DNA of 64,000 bases from JBCBWG01 sp036804185 (GCA_050330095.1 JBHJOC010000038.1:1-64000), one strand, 5' to 3'. Positions 49,560-57,974 are shown, counted from the first letter of the stretch. Made by a program: numbers and translations. The notes: generated from the letters alone by a model not told the origin.

Positions 49560-50858
49560 ATGGCCGATTGGCCACACGACGTCACACCGACACCGGACTA
49601 CGCCGCAGCACTGGATTACGTGCGAACCGGCGACGGCCACCTTTTCGTCACCGGGCGCGCCGGGACGGGAAAGTCGACCCTGCTCCGCGTGCTGTGCGCC
49701 GCGCTTGGCGACGAGGCCGTCGTCGTTGCTCCGACGGGTCTTGCAGCGGTCACAGTCGGCGGACAAACCATCCACGCGTTTTTCGGCTTCCCACCGCGCC
49801 TTCTCGGCGCTGGCGACATCAAGAGAAGCCGCAACGGGCGTGTCATGCGCCGCATGAAGACGCTGGTGATCGATGAAGTCTCAATGGTCCGATCCGACCT
49901 GATGTGGGCGATCGACCAATCGCTTCGGCTTAACCGGAACCGGCCGCGCGACCCGTTTGGTGGCGTGAGGCTTGTCCTGTTTGGCGACCTGCATCAGTTG
50001 CCGCCGGTCATCCGCGATGCGGAGGAAGCCGCCCATCTCGATGCGACGCACGGCGGACCCTTCTTCTTCTCAGTTGGTGCCCTCAGCGATGGAATTGGAA
50101 CGCAACTGTTGGAATTGGGACAGGTCTTCCGCCAGACCGATGAGGCCCTTGTGTCGGTTCTCGACCGGATTCGCGAAGGCGAGGCCGACGAGGACGATCT
50201 ATCACTCATCAATGCGCGCGTTGCCCCGATCCGCACGCTCGGCGAGGGTCTTGCCTATGTCATCCTGACGCCGACCAACGAGGCCGCAAACCGCATCAAC
50301 CGGGCCTACCTCGATGCCCTGCCGGCAATTGCCAGGACCTACACGGCCTCGTTGTCGGGCGAGTTCAACCCGCGTGCCCAGCCGACCGAAGCGGAGCTCG
50401 TTTTAAAGCCGGGCGCTCGCGTGATCATGCTGCGCAACGACCCCGATCGCCGTTGGGTGAACGGTTCCGTGGCCCTTGTCTCCCGGCTCGGCGACACGTC
50501 GGTTTGGATCGAAATCGAAGGCCGCGAGTATGAGGTCGAGCCCGTCGCATGGGAGAACCGGCGATATGCTTTCGAGCAGGACAACGACAAGATCGTCGAA
50601 ACGGTCGCGGGCACGTTCAAGCAGTTTCCCATGAGGCTTGCTTGGGCGCTGACCATTCACAAGAGCCAGGGGCTTACGCTCGACAAGGTCTATATCGACC
50701 TCGGCCGCGGGACGTTCGCCCATGGACAAGCCTATGTTGCCCTGTCGCGGTGCCGCTCGCTCGAAGGCCTGGCACTTGCACGAGCATTGCAGCCGCGCGA
50801 CATCCTTTTCGATGCAGAGGCGACGGCCTACCGGCGAGTCTTCCAAAGTTTGGTTTAG
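49560..50858 (+). CDS. Pif1/RecD-like DNA helicase
   Basis: A 432-residue superfamily 1B helicase. Motif I is GRAGTGKST (about residues 32-40), motif II is VIDEVSMV, motif III is LVLFGDLHQLPPV, then Q-motif VFRQTDEAL. Motifs V and VI appear as 'LTIHKSQGLTLDKVYIDLG' and 'GQAYVALSRCRSLEGL'. It has no N-terminal extension or nuclease, so it is a compact Pif1-type 5'-3' helicase. These unwind G-quadruplexes and assist replication or recombination. Bacterial members have no settled role. Start at ATG 49560, with a weak ribosome site. Confidence 0.88.
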   Translation: MADWPHDVTPTPDYAAALDYVRTGDGHLFVTGRAGTGKSTLLRVLCAALGDEAVVVAPTGLAAVTVGGQTIHAFFGFPPRLLGAGDIKRSRNGRVMRRMKTLVIDEVSMVRSDLMWAIDQSLRLNRNRPRDPFGGVRLVLFGDLHQLPPVIRDAEEAAHLDATHGGPFFFSVGALSDGIGTQLLELGQVFRQTDEALVSVLDRIREGEADEDDLSLINARVAPIRTLGEGLAYVILTPTNEAANRINRAYLDALPAIARTYTASLSGEFNPRAQPTEAELVLKPGARVIMLRNDPDRRWVNGSVALVSRLGDTSVWIEIEGREYEVEPVAWENRRYAFEQDNDKIVETVAGTFKQFPMRLAWALTIHKSQGLTLDKVYIDLGRGTFAHGQAYVALSRCRSLEGLALARALQPRDILFDAEATAYRRVFQSLV

Positions 50859-50945
50859 GCCGCGGCTGGCTTGTTGGTTTTGATCGCAGCCTAGGGTTGC
50901 ACCTGCGTCAAATTCGCATGGCGGATCATCGCCTGCGGAATTTTT

Positions 50946-50959
50946 GTTGCACTGCACAA
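50946..50959. promoter_or_regulatory. Candidate PhaR-type operator upstream of phasin
   Basis: TTGCACTGCACAA contains TGC-N3-GCA, close to the CTGC-N3/4-GCAG type site known for the PHB regulator PhaR. It lies 117 bp before the phasin start. Position and motif fit; not proven. Confidence 0.35.
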
Positions 50960-51075
50960 TAAACGGGATTACACCCGCGTCATGACCGGAGCGGCCCTGC
51001 AACCGCGCAGTTTGCCCGTCGCCCTACACCACCCGCGTCTAACGACCGCTGTCGTCAAACCCCAAGGAGGAGAAA

Positions 51076-51531
51076 ATGATGAACGAGCAATTTACCCGCC
51101 AAGCGCAAGAGATGTTCAACATCGGCAAGAACGCGCAGATCCCCGAAAACATGCAACAGTTCGCCGAAGATACGGTCCAGAAGACGCGCGAGTTCTATGA
51201 GCGCATGAACGACCAGATGAAGGATTCGGCGAAGGTTTATGAAGAAATGATGCTCGCGTCGCACGCCGGCATGAAGGCGATTGGCGACAAAATCCTTCAC
51301 AACACGACCGTGAACACGGAGTCAGCCTTCGACGCCGCCCGCGCGATCGCCAAAGCCAAGACGCTTCCAGAAGTGGTCCGCCTCCAGGCAGACTTCATGC
51401 AGCAGCAGTTCGCGGTCGCGAGCGCTCAAGCGAAAGAGCTGATGGAGCTGTCCGCGAAGGTCTCTCAGCAGACCTTCGAAAGCTTCAACCAAGCCGCAGC
51501 GAAGTCGTTCGAGAAGATCAAAACGCATTGA
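51076..51531 (+). CDS. Phasin (PHB granule-associated protein)
   Basis: A 151-residue all-helical, polar protein of the phasin family (Phasin_2 type): 'KNAQIPENMQQFAEDTVQKTREFYERMNDQMKD', 'ANAESAFDA'-like 'NTESAFDAARAIAKAKTLPEVVRLQADFMQQQFAVASAQAKELMELSAKV'. It coats polyhydroxybutyrate granules and controls their size. The ribosome site AAGGAGGAGA is the strongest in the window, suggesting high expression, and a strong terminator follows. It stands alone, with no phaC or phaR nearby. Confidence 0.93.
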   Translation: MMNEQFTRQAQEMFNIGKNAQIPENMQQFAEDTVQKTREFYERMNDQMKDSAKVYEEMMLASHAGMKAIGDKILHNTTVNTESAFDAARAIAKAKTLPEVVRLQADFMQQQFAVASAQAKELMELSAKVSQQTFESFNQAAAKSFEKIKTH

Positions 51532-51621
51532 TCAGGGTTGTGCAGGTCCTGCCGCTTAGCCGCACCAGGATGTGCTAACCAACGCTGGATGATGTGAACG
51601 TCTCGACGTTACTATCACTTC

Positions 51622-51658
51622 GAGGCCCCCCGAGCGCTCGGGCGGGCCTCTTTGTTTT
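51622..51658 (+). terminator. Strong intrinsic terminator of phasin gene
   Basis: Stem GAGGCCC...GGGCCTC with an inner CGAGCGCTCG, followed by TTTGTTTT. It lies 90 bp after the phasin stop and is the clearest intrinsic terminator in the window. Confidence 0.9.
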
Positions 51659-51748
51659 GCGGCGCGACTGCTGTCCGCAGCCCGCTGCGGCCAGAACATA
51701 GTCTTTGGTTTTGTTTCGTTGGAGCACCGGCTCCGCGATACTCCTGGC

Positions 51749-52261
51749 ATGCTGTGGTCACGAACATCCGCCGATGTCAGGCCGGCCCGCGTTTCCGACG
51801 CTGAGGGCCTCGTTCTCGTGCATCGCGAGGCTTGGCTTTCGGCCTATCGTGGCCTGATCCCGCACGACCAGCTCGAACAGCTTGTCACGCGCCGCACTCC
51901 TAGTTGGTGGCGCAGTGCGATCCGCTCGAAGGATCGGGTCACGGTGCTTGAATCGGACGGCGAGATCGTCGGCTATGCCACGTGCGGTCGTGCTCGAGGC
52001 CGCAGTGCAACCTTTGAAGGCGAGATTTACGAGCTCTACTTGCGCCCTGATCATCAGGGTCTCGGCTATGGAGAGTATCTCTTCGAGGCTTGCCGAGCCT
52101 TGCTCGACGAGCGTGGCTATCGGGGTCTGCTCGTTTGGGTGTTGAGCGACAACGATCGCGCGCTTTCTTTCTACTGGGCCCGCGGCGGGCGTGCCGTGGC
52201 GCGCACGACGGAGCGGTTCGGCAACGTTCGCCTGGGCAAAATCGCGCTCGGCTGGGACTGA
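51749..52261 (+). CDS. GNAT-family N-acetyltransferase
   Basis: A 170-residue GNAT. 'DVRPARVSDAEGLVLVHREAWLSAYRGLIP' begins the fold. 'YELYLRPDHQGLGYGEYLFEACRALLDERG' holds the acetyl-CoA loop (QGLGYG), then 'LVWVLSDNDRALSFYWARGGRAV' is the C-terminal motif. Similar to broad-substrate RimI-like enzymes. The start is uncertain: ATG 51749 or an upstream TTG (51719). The substrate is unknown. Confidence 0.8.
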   Translation: MLWSRTSADVRPARVSDAEGLVLVHREAWLSAYRGLIPHDQLEQLVTRRTPSWWRSAIRSKDRVTVLESDGEIVGYATCGRARGRSATFEGEIYELYLRPDHQGLGYGEYLFEACRALLDERGYRGLLVWVLSDNDRALSFYWARGGRAVARTTERFGNVRLGKIALGWD

Positions 52262-52271
52262 CCGTTCCGAG

Positions 52272-52348
52272 CGAGTGCCCGCTTTCTGAAGTTCGCGACT
52301 GACCCTAGTCAGACGCCGAAACGAACGTCGGAATGCAAAGGGTATGAG
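52272..52348. repeat. 77-bp palindromic element, type A, copy 8 (inverted core)
   Basis: Starts CGAGTGCCCGCTTTCTGAAG and has AGTCAGACGCCGAAACGAA, then AAAGGGTATGAG. It begins ten bases after the GNAT stop and is followed by a type B element. Confidence 0.7.
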
Positions 52349-52361
52349 CAGAACAATGATT

Positions 52362-52440
52362 TTCGTGCCGCTTCTCGATCAGAAGTCCCTGGACGGCAGG
52401 TGTTGCGGACGGTGCTGGGACTTCTAATCGGCAGTACCAG
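52362..52440. repeat. 79-bp palindromic element, type B, copy 3
   Basis: The left arm CGCTTCTCGATCAGAAGTCC and the right arm GGGACTTCTAATCGGCAGTACC pair around GGACGGCAGGTGTTGCGGACGG. The rest of the 414-bp gap to ppa (52441-52675) has no gene or clear motif. Confidence 0.75.
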
Positions 52441-52675
52441 GGGCCCCAAAATTGTCCCCGTCGTGCGAGAACGGCGTTGCGTTTCGCATTTTATGATCAC
52501 ACAACCGGACGCCGGGGCCACACCAAAGGCTCCGGCCCGTTGTCAGGCCACTCTTGTGATTGCTGAAGCAACGGGCGCTGCGCGAACCCTAGCAGACTCC
52601 GCGCACCTTGCGCTCATTTGAGGCCAGGAACCCCAGAACCCCATCTGCGTTCAACGTTTCACGGAACACTTCACC

Positions 52676-53209
52676 ATGCGCCTTGACGCGATCGCGATCG
52701 GCAAATCACCACCCGACGATATCAATGTGGTCATCGAAGTTCCGGTCGGTGGTGAGCCGATCAAGTACGAGATGGACAAAGCCTCTGGGACGTTGTTCGT
52801 CGACCGCTTCCTGTACACACCCATGCACTATCCCGGGAACTACGGCTTCGTGCCCCACACGCTGTCGAGCGACGGCGACCCGGTGGATGTGCTTGTTTGC
52901 AACACACGCGCGATCGTCCCTGGTGCCGTGATGAACTGTCGGCCCATTGGCGTGCTCGTGATGGAGGACGACGGGGGCGGCGACGAGAAGATCATCGCCG
53001 TCCCGTCGACGAAACTGACCCGCCGTTATGAGAAGATTTCGACGATCGGTGACTTGCCAGAGATTACGCGCCAGCAGATCCAGCACTTCTTTGAACACTA
53101 CAAGGATCTCGAGCCTGGCAAGTGGGTTCGCGTCGACCATTGGGGTGATGTCGACGAGGCCAAACAGTTGATCCTCGACGCAATCGCACGCGCCAAGTCG
53201 AGCGACTGA
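52676..53209 (+). CDS. ppa: Inorganic pyrophosphatase
   Basis: A 177-residue family I pyrophosphatase that hydrolyses pyrophosphate to two phosphates. The sequence 'NVVIEVPVGGEPIKYEMDKASGTLFVDRFLYTPMHYPGNYGFVPHTLSSDGDPVDVLV' carries the metal-binding aspartates (DGDPVDVLV), and 'GVLVMEDDGGGDEKIIAVP' and 'HYKDLEPGKWVRVDHWGDVDEA' follow. It is a typical soluble bacterial hexameric enzyme. Start ATG 52676. Confidence 0.96.
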   Translation: MRLDAIAIGKSPPDDINVVIEVPVGGEPIKYEMDKASGTLFVDRFLYTPMHYPGNYGFVPHTLSSDGDPVDVLVCNTRAIVPGAVMNCRPIGVLVMEDDGGGDEKIIAVPSTKLTRRYEKISTIGDLPEITRQQIQHFFEHYKDLEPGKWVRVDHWGDVDEAKQLILDAIARAKSSD

Positions 53210-53370
53210 ACCGATCCCGAGCATGCGGCTGCGAGAGTGCGGCCCAATCGACCGACACCGAAACCCTTTGCGTGGGGGAGGCGATGCAGCTGCGGCCCCG
53301 GACACTTCCATCGGCGCCGGATAGGCTCTACGACATCGCGGTCGCTTGACGTCGGCAAAGGGGATCTCGC

Positions 53371-54186
53371 ATGCTCAAGCTGGGTGTGATGGGCGCCGCA
53401 GGACGCATGGGCCGGGCAATCATTGCTGCCGCCCGGGACCGCGGAGGGTGCACCATTGTCCGCGCGCTGGAATCCGTCGGGTCACCCGATCTCGGGCAGG
53501 ATGCAGGTCTGCTTGCCGGGATCGGACTGATCGACGTTGTGATCACTGCAGATATGGATGAAGCGGTTGCAGCAGCCGACGCTGTGATCGACTTCACGCG
53601 GCCAGACGCCAGCGTCGCCATCGCTGAGCGTGCAGCGCGTTATGGCAAAATCCACGTCATCGGCACAACCGGATTCGAGGCGCATCACGAGGCTGCGATC
53701 GCGAGCGCAGCTCGTTCGGCAACGATCGTCAAGGCCGGCAACATGAGCCTTGGCGTCAATCTCTTGTGCGCGTTGACCCAGCGCGTCGCGCGGGCGCTCG
53801 GCGATGACTTCGACATCGAAATCCTCGAGATGCATCACCGCCACAAGGTCGATGCTCCGTCGGGGACAGCGCTGATGCTTGGGCAAGCGGCGGCCGCAGG
53901 CAGGGGCGTCAGCCTTGCCGACCGGTCGGTTCGCACGCGCGATGGTGTCACCGGCCCGAGACGCAGCGGCGACATCGGTTTTGCAACGTTGCGCGGCGGC
54001 TCCGTCGTCGGGGAACACGAGGTGATCTTCGCGGGCGACGGCGAGCAGGTCGTTCTCGGCCATGTTGCGACGGACAGGACGATCTTTGCCCGCGGCGCAT
54101 TGACCGCTGCAGCTTGGGCGGCAGGCAAGCCAGCCGGGCTCTACTCTATGCTCGACGTGCTTGGGCTTGGCGACCACAACGCGTGA
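53371..54186 (+). CDS. dapB: 4-hydroxy-tetrahydrodipicolinate reductase
   Basis: A 271-residue NAD(P)H-dependent enzyme of the lysine/diaminopimelate pathway. It opens 'LGVMGAAGRMGRAIIAAARD' (the pyridine-nucleotide loop GxxGxxG), then 'AVIDFTRPDASVAIAERAARYGKIHVIGTTGF', catalytic 'IEILEMHHRHKVDAPSGTALMLGQAAA', and ends 'DIGFATLRGGSVVGEHEVIFAGDGEQVVLGHVATDR'. gpmA follows after 17 bp, so they share an operon. Confidence 0.96.
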   Translation: MLKLGVMGAAGRMGRAIIAAARDRGGCTIVRALESVGSPDLGQDAGLLAGIGLIDVVITADMDEAVAAADAVIDFTRPDASVAIAERAARYGKIHVIGTTGFEAHHEAAIASAARSATIVKAGNMSLGVNLLCALTQRVARALGDDFDIEILEMHHRHKVDAPSGTALMLGQAAAAGRGVSLADRSVRTRDGVTGPRRSGDIGFATLRGGSVVGEHEVIFAGDGEQVVLGHVATDRTIFARGALTAAAWAAGKPAGLYSMLDVLGLGDHNA

Positions 54187-54203
54187 CTGGGGAACTGACG
54201 ATC

Positions 54204-54830
54204 ATGACTGACGGTGTTCTGGTGCTTGTCCGGCACGGACAGAGCGAATGGAATGCACTCAACCTGTTTACGGGCTGGCGCGACCCTGACCTTACCGAGA
54301 CCGGTATTGCGGAGGCAAAGAACGCAGGCATGCGGCTGAAGGCCGGTGGCTACGTGTTCGATATTGCCTACACCTCCATGCTGACCCGTGCCGATCACAC
54401 GCTCCGGCTCATCCTCGAGCGTCTCGGCCAGAGCGAACTCACGACGGTTAGGGACAAAGCGCTCAACGAACGCGACTACGGCGAATTATCGGGCCTCAAC
54501 AAGGATGATGCGCGGGCACGATGGGGTGAGGACCAGGTCCACATCTGGCGCCGTTCGTTCGATATGCCGCCACCGGGTGGCGAAAGCCTGAAGGACACAG
54601 CCGCACGAACGCTGCCGTTCTACCGCGCCCATATTCTTCCAGCCGTGCTTGCAGGACGGAATGTGATCGTCGCGGCTCATGGCAACTCGCTACGCTCGAT
54701 TGTCATGGACATCGAAGGTCTCAGCCCCGCTGAGATCCTGAAGGTCGAGATCGCGACTGGCGTTCCCATCATCTACCGGCTCGACGCAGAAGGGGGCGTT
54801 GCGCACAAGCTGGTGCTCGAGGCCGCGTGA
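54204..54830 (+). CDS. gpmA: 2,3-bisphosphoglycerate-dependent phosphoglycerate mutase
   Basis: A 208-residue enzyme interconverting 3- and 2-phosphoglycerate. Catalytic histidine in VLVRHGQSEWNALNLFTGWRDPDLTETG, then 'YTSMLTRADHTLRLIL', 'ALNERDYGELSGLNKDDAR' and 'VIVAAHGNSLRSIVMDIEGLSP' with the second histidine. Start at ATG 54204, 17 bases after dapB; the longer frame overlaps dapB and is not supported. The dapB-gpmA pair occurs in related bacteria. Confidence 0.94.
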   Translation: MTDGVLVLVRHGQSEWNALNLFTGWRDPDLTETGIAEAKNAGMRLKAGGYVFDIAYTSMLTRADHTLRLILERLGQSELTTVRDKALNERDYGELSGLNKDDARARWGEDQVHIWRRSFDMPPPGGESLKDTAARTLPFYRAHILPAVLAGRNVIVAAHGNSLRSIVMDIEGLSPAEILKVEIATGVPIIYRLDAEGGVAHKLVLEAA

Positions 54831-54996
54831 CGATTGCCGGGCATAATCCGTCAAGGGTCCGGCGTGGACAGAGAGCCCGCGCGCTGTGCTTCGCTTCCGC
54901 CACATCCGTGCCTCTGGATCCATTCCACGCGCGACTGCATGCACCCCATAGAGCGCGTCATACATTCTCTTAGTAGCGAGTTCGAGGTCGCGGCAC

Positions 54997-55692
54997 ATGG
55001 CCCTTGCCGATGTCACTGACGCAGTCGAGACTGCGAGATCGAAAAATTGCGACCGCTGGATTGCGATCTATATCGCCGTGGTCGCCGTCATACTGTCGAT
55101 TGCTTCGGTCGCCGGCGACAACGCCATGAAGGAGTCCGCCAAGGCAAACCTTGATGCAACCAATCTCTGGGCGTTCTTCCAAGCCAAGAATATCCGGCGC
55201 ACGAACTACATGATCGCAGCCGAGGAACTCGAACTGCGCCGGCTCGAAAACCCCGACATGCCGCCGGCGGCGCGGGCCAAGATCGATGCCATGCTGGCTG
55301 AGTATCGCAACCGCATCACCATATTCACCTCAGACAAAGAGCGCATGGAAGGGCTGGACGAATTGTTCGTCCGTGCCAAAGCCAAGGAAGTGGAGCGCGA
55401 TATCGCGCTCAAGCAAGACCCCTATTTCGATACGGCCCAGGCGTTGCTACAAATCGCCATCGTGCTCGGCTCGGTCGCGATCGTGACAGGCGGCTCGCTC
55501 GCGCTGAGCGTCAGCATCATTCTCGCCATCATCGGGTCGCTTGCGACCCTCAACGGGTTCACGCTTGCCGTTGACGTTGAGGCCCTCGCCGCACTCGGTT
55601 TCGGTGAGCTGATCCAGCAGCTCGTCGATCGTGCGGGAGCGCAAGTCGAGCTACAGCACCAATTTTCGGAAACAGCCACCAAGACGCCGTGA
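54997..55692 (+). CDS. DUF4337 membrane protein
   Basis: A 231-residue inner-membrane protein matching DUF4337. The first helix is 'IAIYIAVVAVILSIASVAGDNAMKES', then 'ANLDATNLWAFFQAKNIRRTNYMIAAEELELRRL', a charged coiled-coil section to about residue 140, and two membrane helices ('LLQIAIVLGSVAIVTGGSLALSVSIILAIIGSLATLNGF'). Function unknown. It is probably independently transcribed. The 166-bp gap before it has no recognisable feature. Confidence 0.82.
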   Translation: MALADVTDAVETARSKNCDRWIAIYIAVVAVILSIASVAGDNAMKESAKANLDATNLWAFFQAKNIRRTNYMIAAEELELRRLENPDMPPAARAKIDAMLAEYRNRITIFTSDKERMEGLDELFVRAKAKEVERDIALKQDPYFDTAQALLQIAIVLGSVAIVTGGSLALSVSIILAIIGSLATLNGFTLAVDVEALAALGFGELIQQLVDRAGAQVELQHQFSETATKTP

Positions 55693-56370
55693 TGTGGCTC
55701 TCAGAAGTCCCAACACGAAGATCTGAGCACCCGTCACAAGCCAAAAGTGCCAATCTGAGAACGTCTTACTCTACCCCTACAGCTGGGCTGGATAATAGGC
55801 CGCTGCTCAATTGCTTCGGCCCTGAGCGCCCTTGATCGAGTATGGCGGCCGCGCGAAGATCGCGCGCCCTATGCGGTGCCAGTTCCGAAACTCGACCAAG
55901 CCGCTTTGCCCTACACACGAGAACATTGAATTTCTGACTCTATGGGTCTCGTGCTGCTCTTGTATCTGACGCTTGGTTCGGGGCCGTTCTGCCACCATGA
56001 CCCACGCCCTGGATGCGCCGAACGAGAGCATGATGCCACCCCACGTAACCGCTTTTGGCGATTCCATAAGATCGGATGTTGCTCTAACTGATCGCCAGAA
56101 CAAGGATGGCTTCCGCGTCGCCATTTCAAGTTCTGCGCGACCATGAGAAACCAGGTCCCGATCGCCGAGCGATGGTTCCCAACACACCGACGCAACCAAA
56201 ACATCAGCAGGATGAGCCGGTTAGCCGGTCCGATTGATGATTTCGTGCAACACGAGATGGTTCGAACGCAGATTTTGCGAAATGAACACGCTTTTCCTGT
56301 CAACAAATCAAATGGGATTGCGCATTGTTTTTTTGCTCGGATGATTCGAGCAAAACCCTGGGAGAGAGAA
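55693..56370. other. 678-bp gap, lower GC, no supported gene
   Basis: A notable gap between the DUF4337 and H1-like genes. Several frames are open on both strands but none has a family match or convincing start. Base composition is lower in GC than neighbours. The end holds the H1-like leader with T-runs. It may hide an untranslated RNA or a decayed gene. Confidence 0.45.
56331..56355. promoter_or_regulatory. Leader hairpin before H1-like gene
   Basis: TTTTGCTCG (56331-56339) pairs perfectly with CGAGCAAAA (56347-56355), loop GATGATT, five bases before the GGGAGAGAG ribosome site. It could be an operator or a translation-control hairpin. Confidence 0.4.
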
Positions 56371-56883
56371 ATGGCGAAAGCAACTGATAAGGCTCTGGCC
56401 GAGGCCATCCTTGAGCCTGCAAAGAAACCGCGCGTTCGTAAACCAAAGGCTGTGACGTCCGAAATCGCTATCGCGACGGAAATAAAGTCCGTGGCAACCA
56501 AGAAAACGGCTGCTGCAAAGGCGGAGAAGAAACCCGCAGCCAAGACGGACAAAGCGCCGAAGGCTGCTGCGAAGAAGAGCGAAAAGCCTGCCAAAGCTGC
56601 TGCACAGAAAGCACCAGCCTCGAAAGCGGCCGTGGCGAAGAAAGCTGAGCCGAAGGCGAGCGCAAAGTCAGTGGTGACCAAGACGCCTGCGGCGCCGAAG
56701 GCGAAGAAGGCAGCTGCTCCGAAGGCGACCGTTGCCAAGACGCCTGCCAAGACGCCTGCCAAGCCGGCGGCGACGAAATCTGCGCCAAAGGCTGCTGCGA
56801 AGCCCGCGAAGGCCCCGAAGGCTGCCAAAGCGAGCACAGCGCCTGCTTCGCAGCCGCGCGCGCGCAAGAAGGCAACGGCCTGA
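56371..56883 (+). CDS. Histone H1-like Lys/Ala/Pro-rich protein
   Basis: A 170-residue, extremely basic low-complexity protein made largely of lysine, alanine and proline, with repeated motifs such as 'PAKKPRVRKPK', 'KAAAKPAKAPKAAKAS' and 'KTPAKTPAKPAATK'. It resembles the C-terminal domain of eukaryotic histone H1 and bacterial H1-like proteins, and most likely binds and condenses DNA. There is no globular domain. ATG 56371 with GGGAGAGAGAA upstream. Such tracts easily expand or shrink, so length may vary between strains. The frame is open further upstream to 56143, but that part has a different composition. Confidence 0.8.
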   Translation: MAKATDKALAEAILEPAKKPRVRKPKAVTSEIAIATEIKSVATKKTAAAKAEKKPAAKTDKAPKAAAKKSEKPAKAAAQKAPASKAAVAKKAEPKASAKSVVTKTPAAPKAKKAAAPKATVAKTPAKTPAKPAATKSAPKAAAKPAKAPKAAKASTAPASQPRARKKATA

Positions 56884-57182
56884 GCTACGCTCTTGCCGAT
56901 GGCCAGCGGCGGGACAGCAAAAGGCTCGAGCAATCGCGCTGCTCGGCCCCGCCGGATGGATCGCCCATGAGCGCGTGACGCGGCCCATCGGCCGGTCCGC
57001 GGACCAGCCAGACCGCTGCCGCGGCGTTGACGAGGCTTCCCACGCGCATCCTGTTTCGTGCTGGCTCGGCACGAGCGAGTTTAGGCGGGTCCGCAGCCCG
57101 CCTTTTCGCGCTTATGAACTGCCTGCACGGGCTGCCTGACGGCCCATGGTCAACCGAGAGGCAGCTAGCTCCGAGGCTCCCG
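56884..57182. other. Convergent gap between H1-like gene and sdhB
   Basis: 299 bp containing the terminator at 57084-57106 and short GC-rich hairpins. No supported gene. Confidence 0.45.
57084..57106 (+). terminator. Intrinsic terminator after H1-like gene
   Basis: GGCGGG (57084) pairs with CCCGCC (57097) around a TCCGCAG loop, followed by TTTT. Located 200 bp after the H1-like stop and 77 bp before the sdhB stop on the other strand. Confidence 0.65.
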
Positions 57183-57974
57183 TCAGACTCGCCGCTCGAC
57201 CATCAGTTTTTTGAGCTCTGCGATTGCTTTCGCCGGGTTGAGGCCCTTTGGGCACGCCTTTGCGCAGTTCAGAATCGTATGGCAACGATAGAGCCGGAAA
57301 GGATCCTCGAGATTGTCGAGACGGTCCCCCGTCGTCTCATCGCGCGAATCGATCACCCAGCGGTAGGCCTGCAGCAGAACCGCCGGCCCAAGATACCGAT
57401 CCTGGTTCCACCAGTAACTCGGGCAGGAGGTCGAACAACACGCGCACAGAATGCATTCATAGAGACCATCCAGTTTCTCGCGGTCCTCGCGGCTCTGGCG
57501 CCACTCCTTTGGCGGGGTCGGCGTATCGGTTTTCAGCCACGGTTCGATTGAGCGGAGCTGCGCATAGAAGTTTGACAGATCAGGAACCAGATCCTTAATC
57601 ACACTGAGGTGCGGCAATGGATAAATCCGCACCGGCCCCTTGATGTCTTCGATGGCCGAAAGACAGGCAAGACCGTTCTCGCCGTCAATGTTCATGGAGC
57701 AGGACCCACAAATCCCCTCTCGGCACGAGCGACGGAACGTCAGAGTGGAATCGATCTCACTTTTGATCTTGATCAGGGCGTCCAGAATCATCGGCCCACA
57801 TGTTTCGAGATCGACCCAGTAACTGTCGACACGCGGGTTGTTTCCGTCGTCAGGGTTCCAGCGATAGACGCGAAACTCCTTGAGGCGTTTTCCTTTCTCG
57901 TCCGCCCGGCTCGGCTTGTTCCAGGCCTTCCCCGAAGTGATCGTCGAGTTCTTCGGTAGCGTGAGCTGCACCAT
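57183..57974 (-). CDS. sdhB: Succinate dehydrogenase iron-sulfur subunit
   Basis: A 263-residue subunit B of complex II. The 2Fe-2S cluster site is 'FRRSCREGICGSCSMNIDGENGLAC', the 4Fe-4S/3Fe-4S ligands are 'CILCACCSTSCPSYWW' and 'CHTILNCAKACPKGLNPAKAI'. Full length. It is separated from sdhA by two unknown genes (58182-58841 on the minus strand and 58976-59425 on the plus strand), so it may have its own promoter in the 207-bp gap upstream. Confidence 0.96.
   Translation of the reverse strand: MVQLTLPKNSTITSGKAWNKPSRADEKGKRLKEFRVYRWNPDDGNNPRVDSYWVDLETCGPMILDALIKIKSEIDSTLTFRRSCREGICGSCSMNIDGENGLACLSAIEDIKGPVRIYPLPHLSVIKDLVPDLSNFYAQLRSIEPWLKTDTPTPPKEWRQSREDREKLDGLYECILCACCSTSCPSYWWNQDRYLGPAVLLQAYRWVIDSRDETTGDRLDNLEDPFRLYRCHTILNCAKACPKGLNPAKAIAELKKLMVERRV

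Noticed and set aside
55911..56933. 340-codon minus-strand Ala/Phe-rich frame opposite the H1-like gene
   Set aside because: It is the antisense of Lys/Ala-rich codons; the plus frame has a good ribosome site and a sensible composition.
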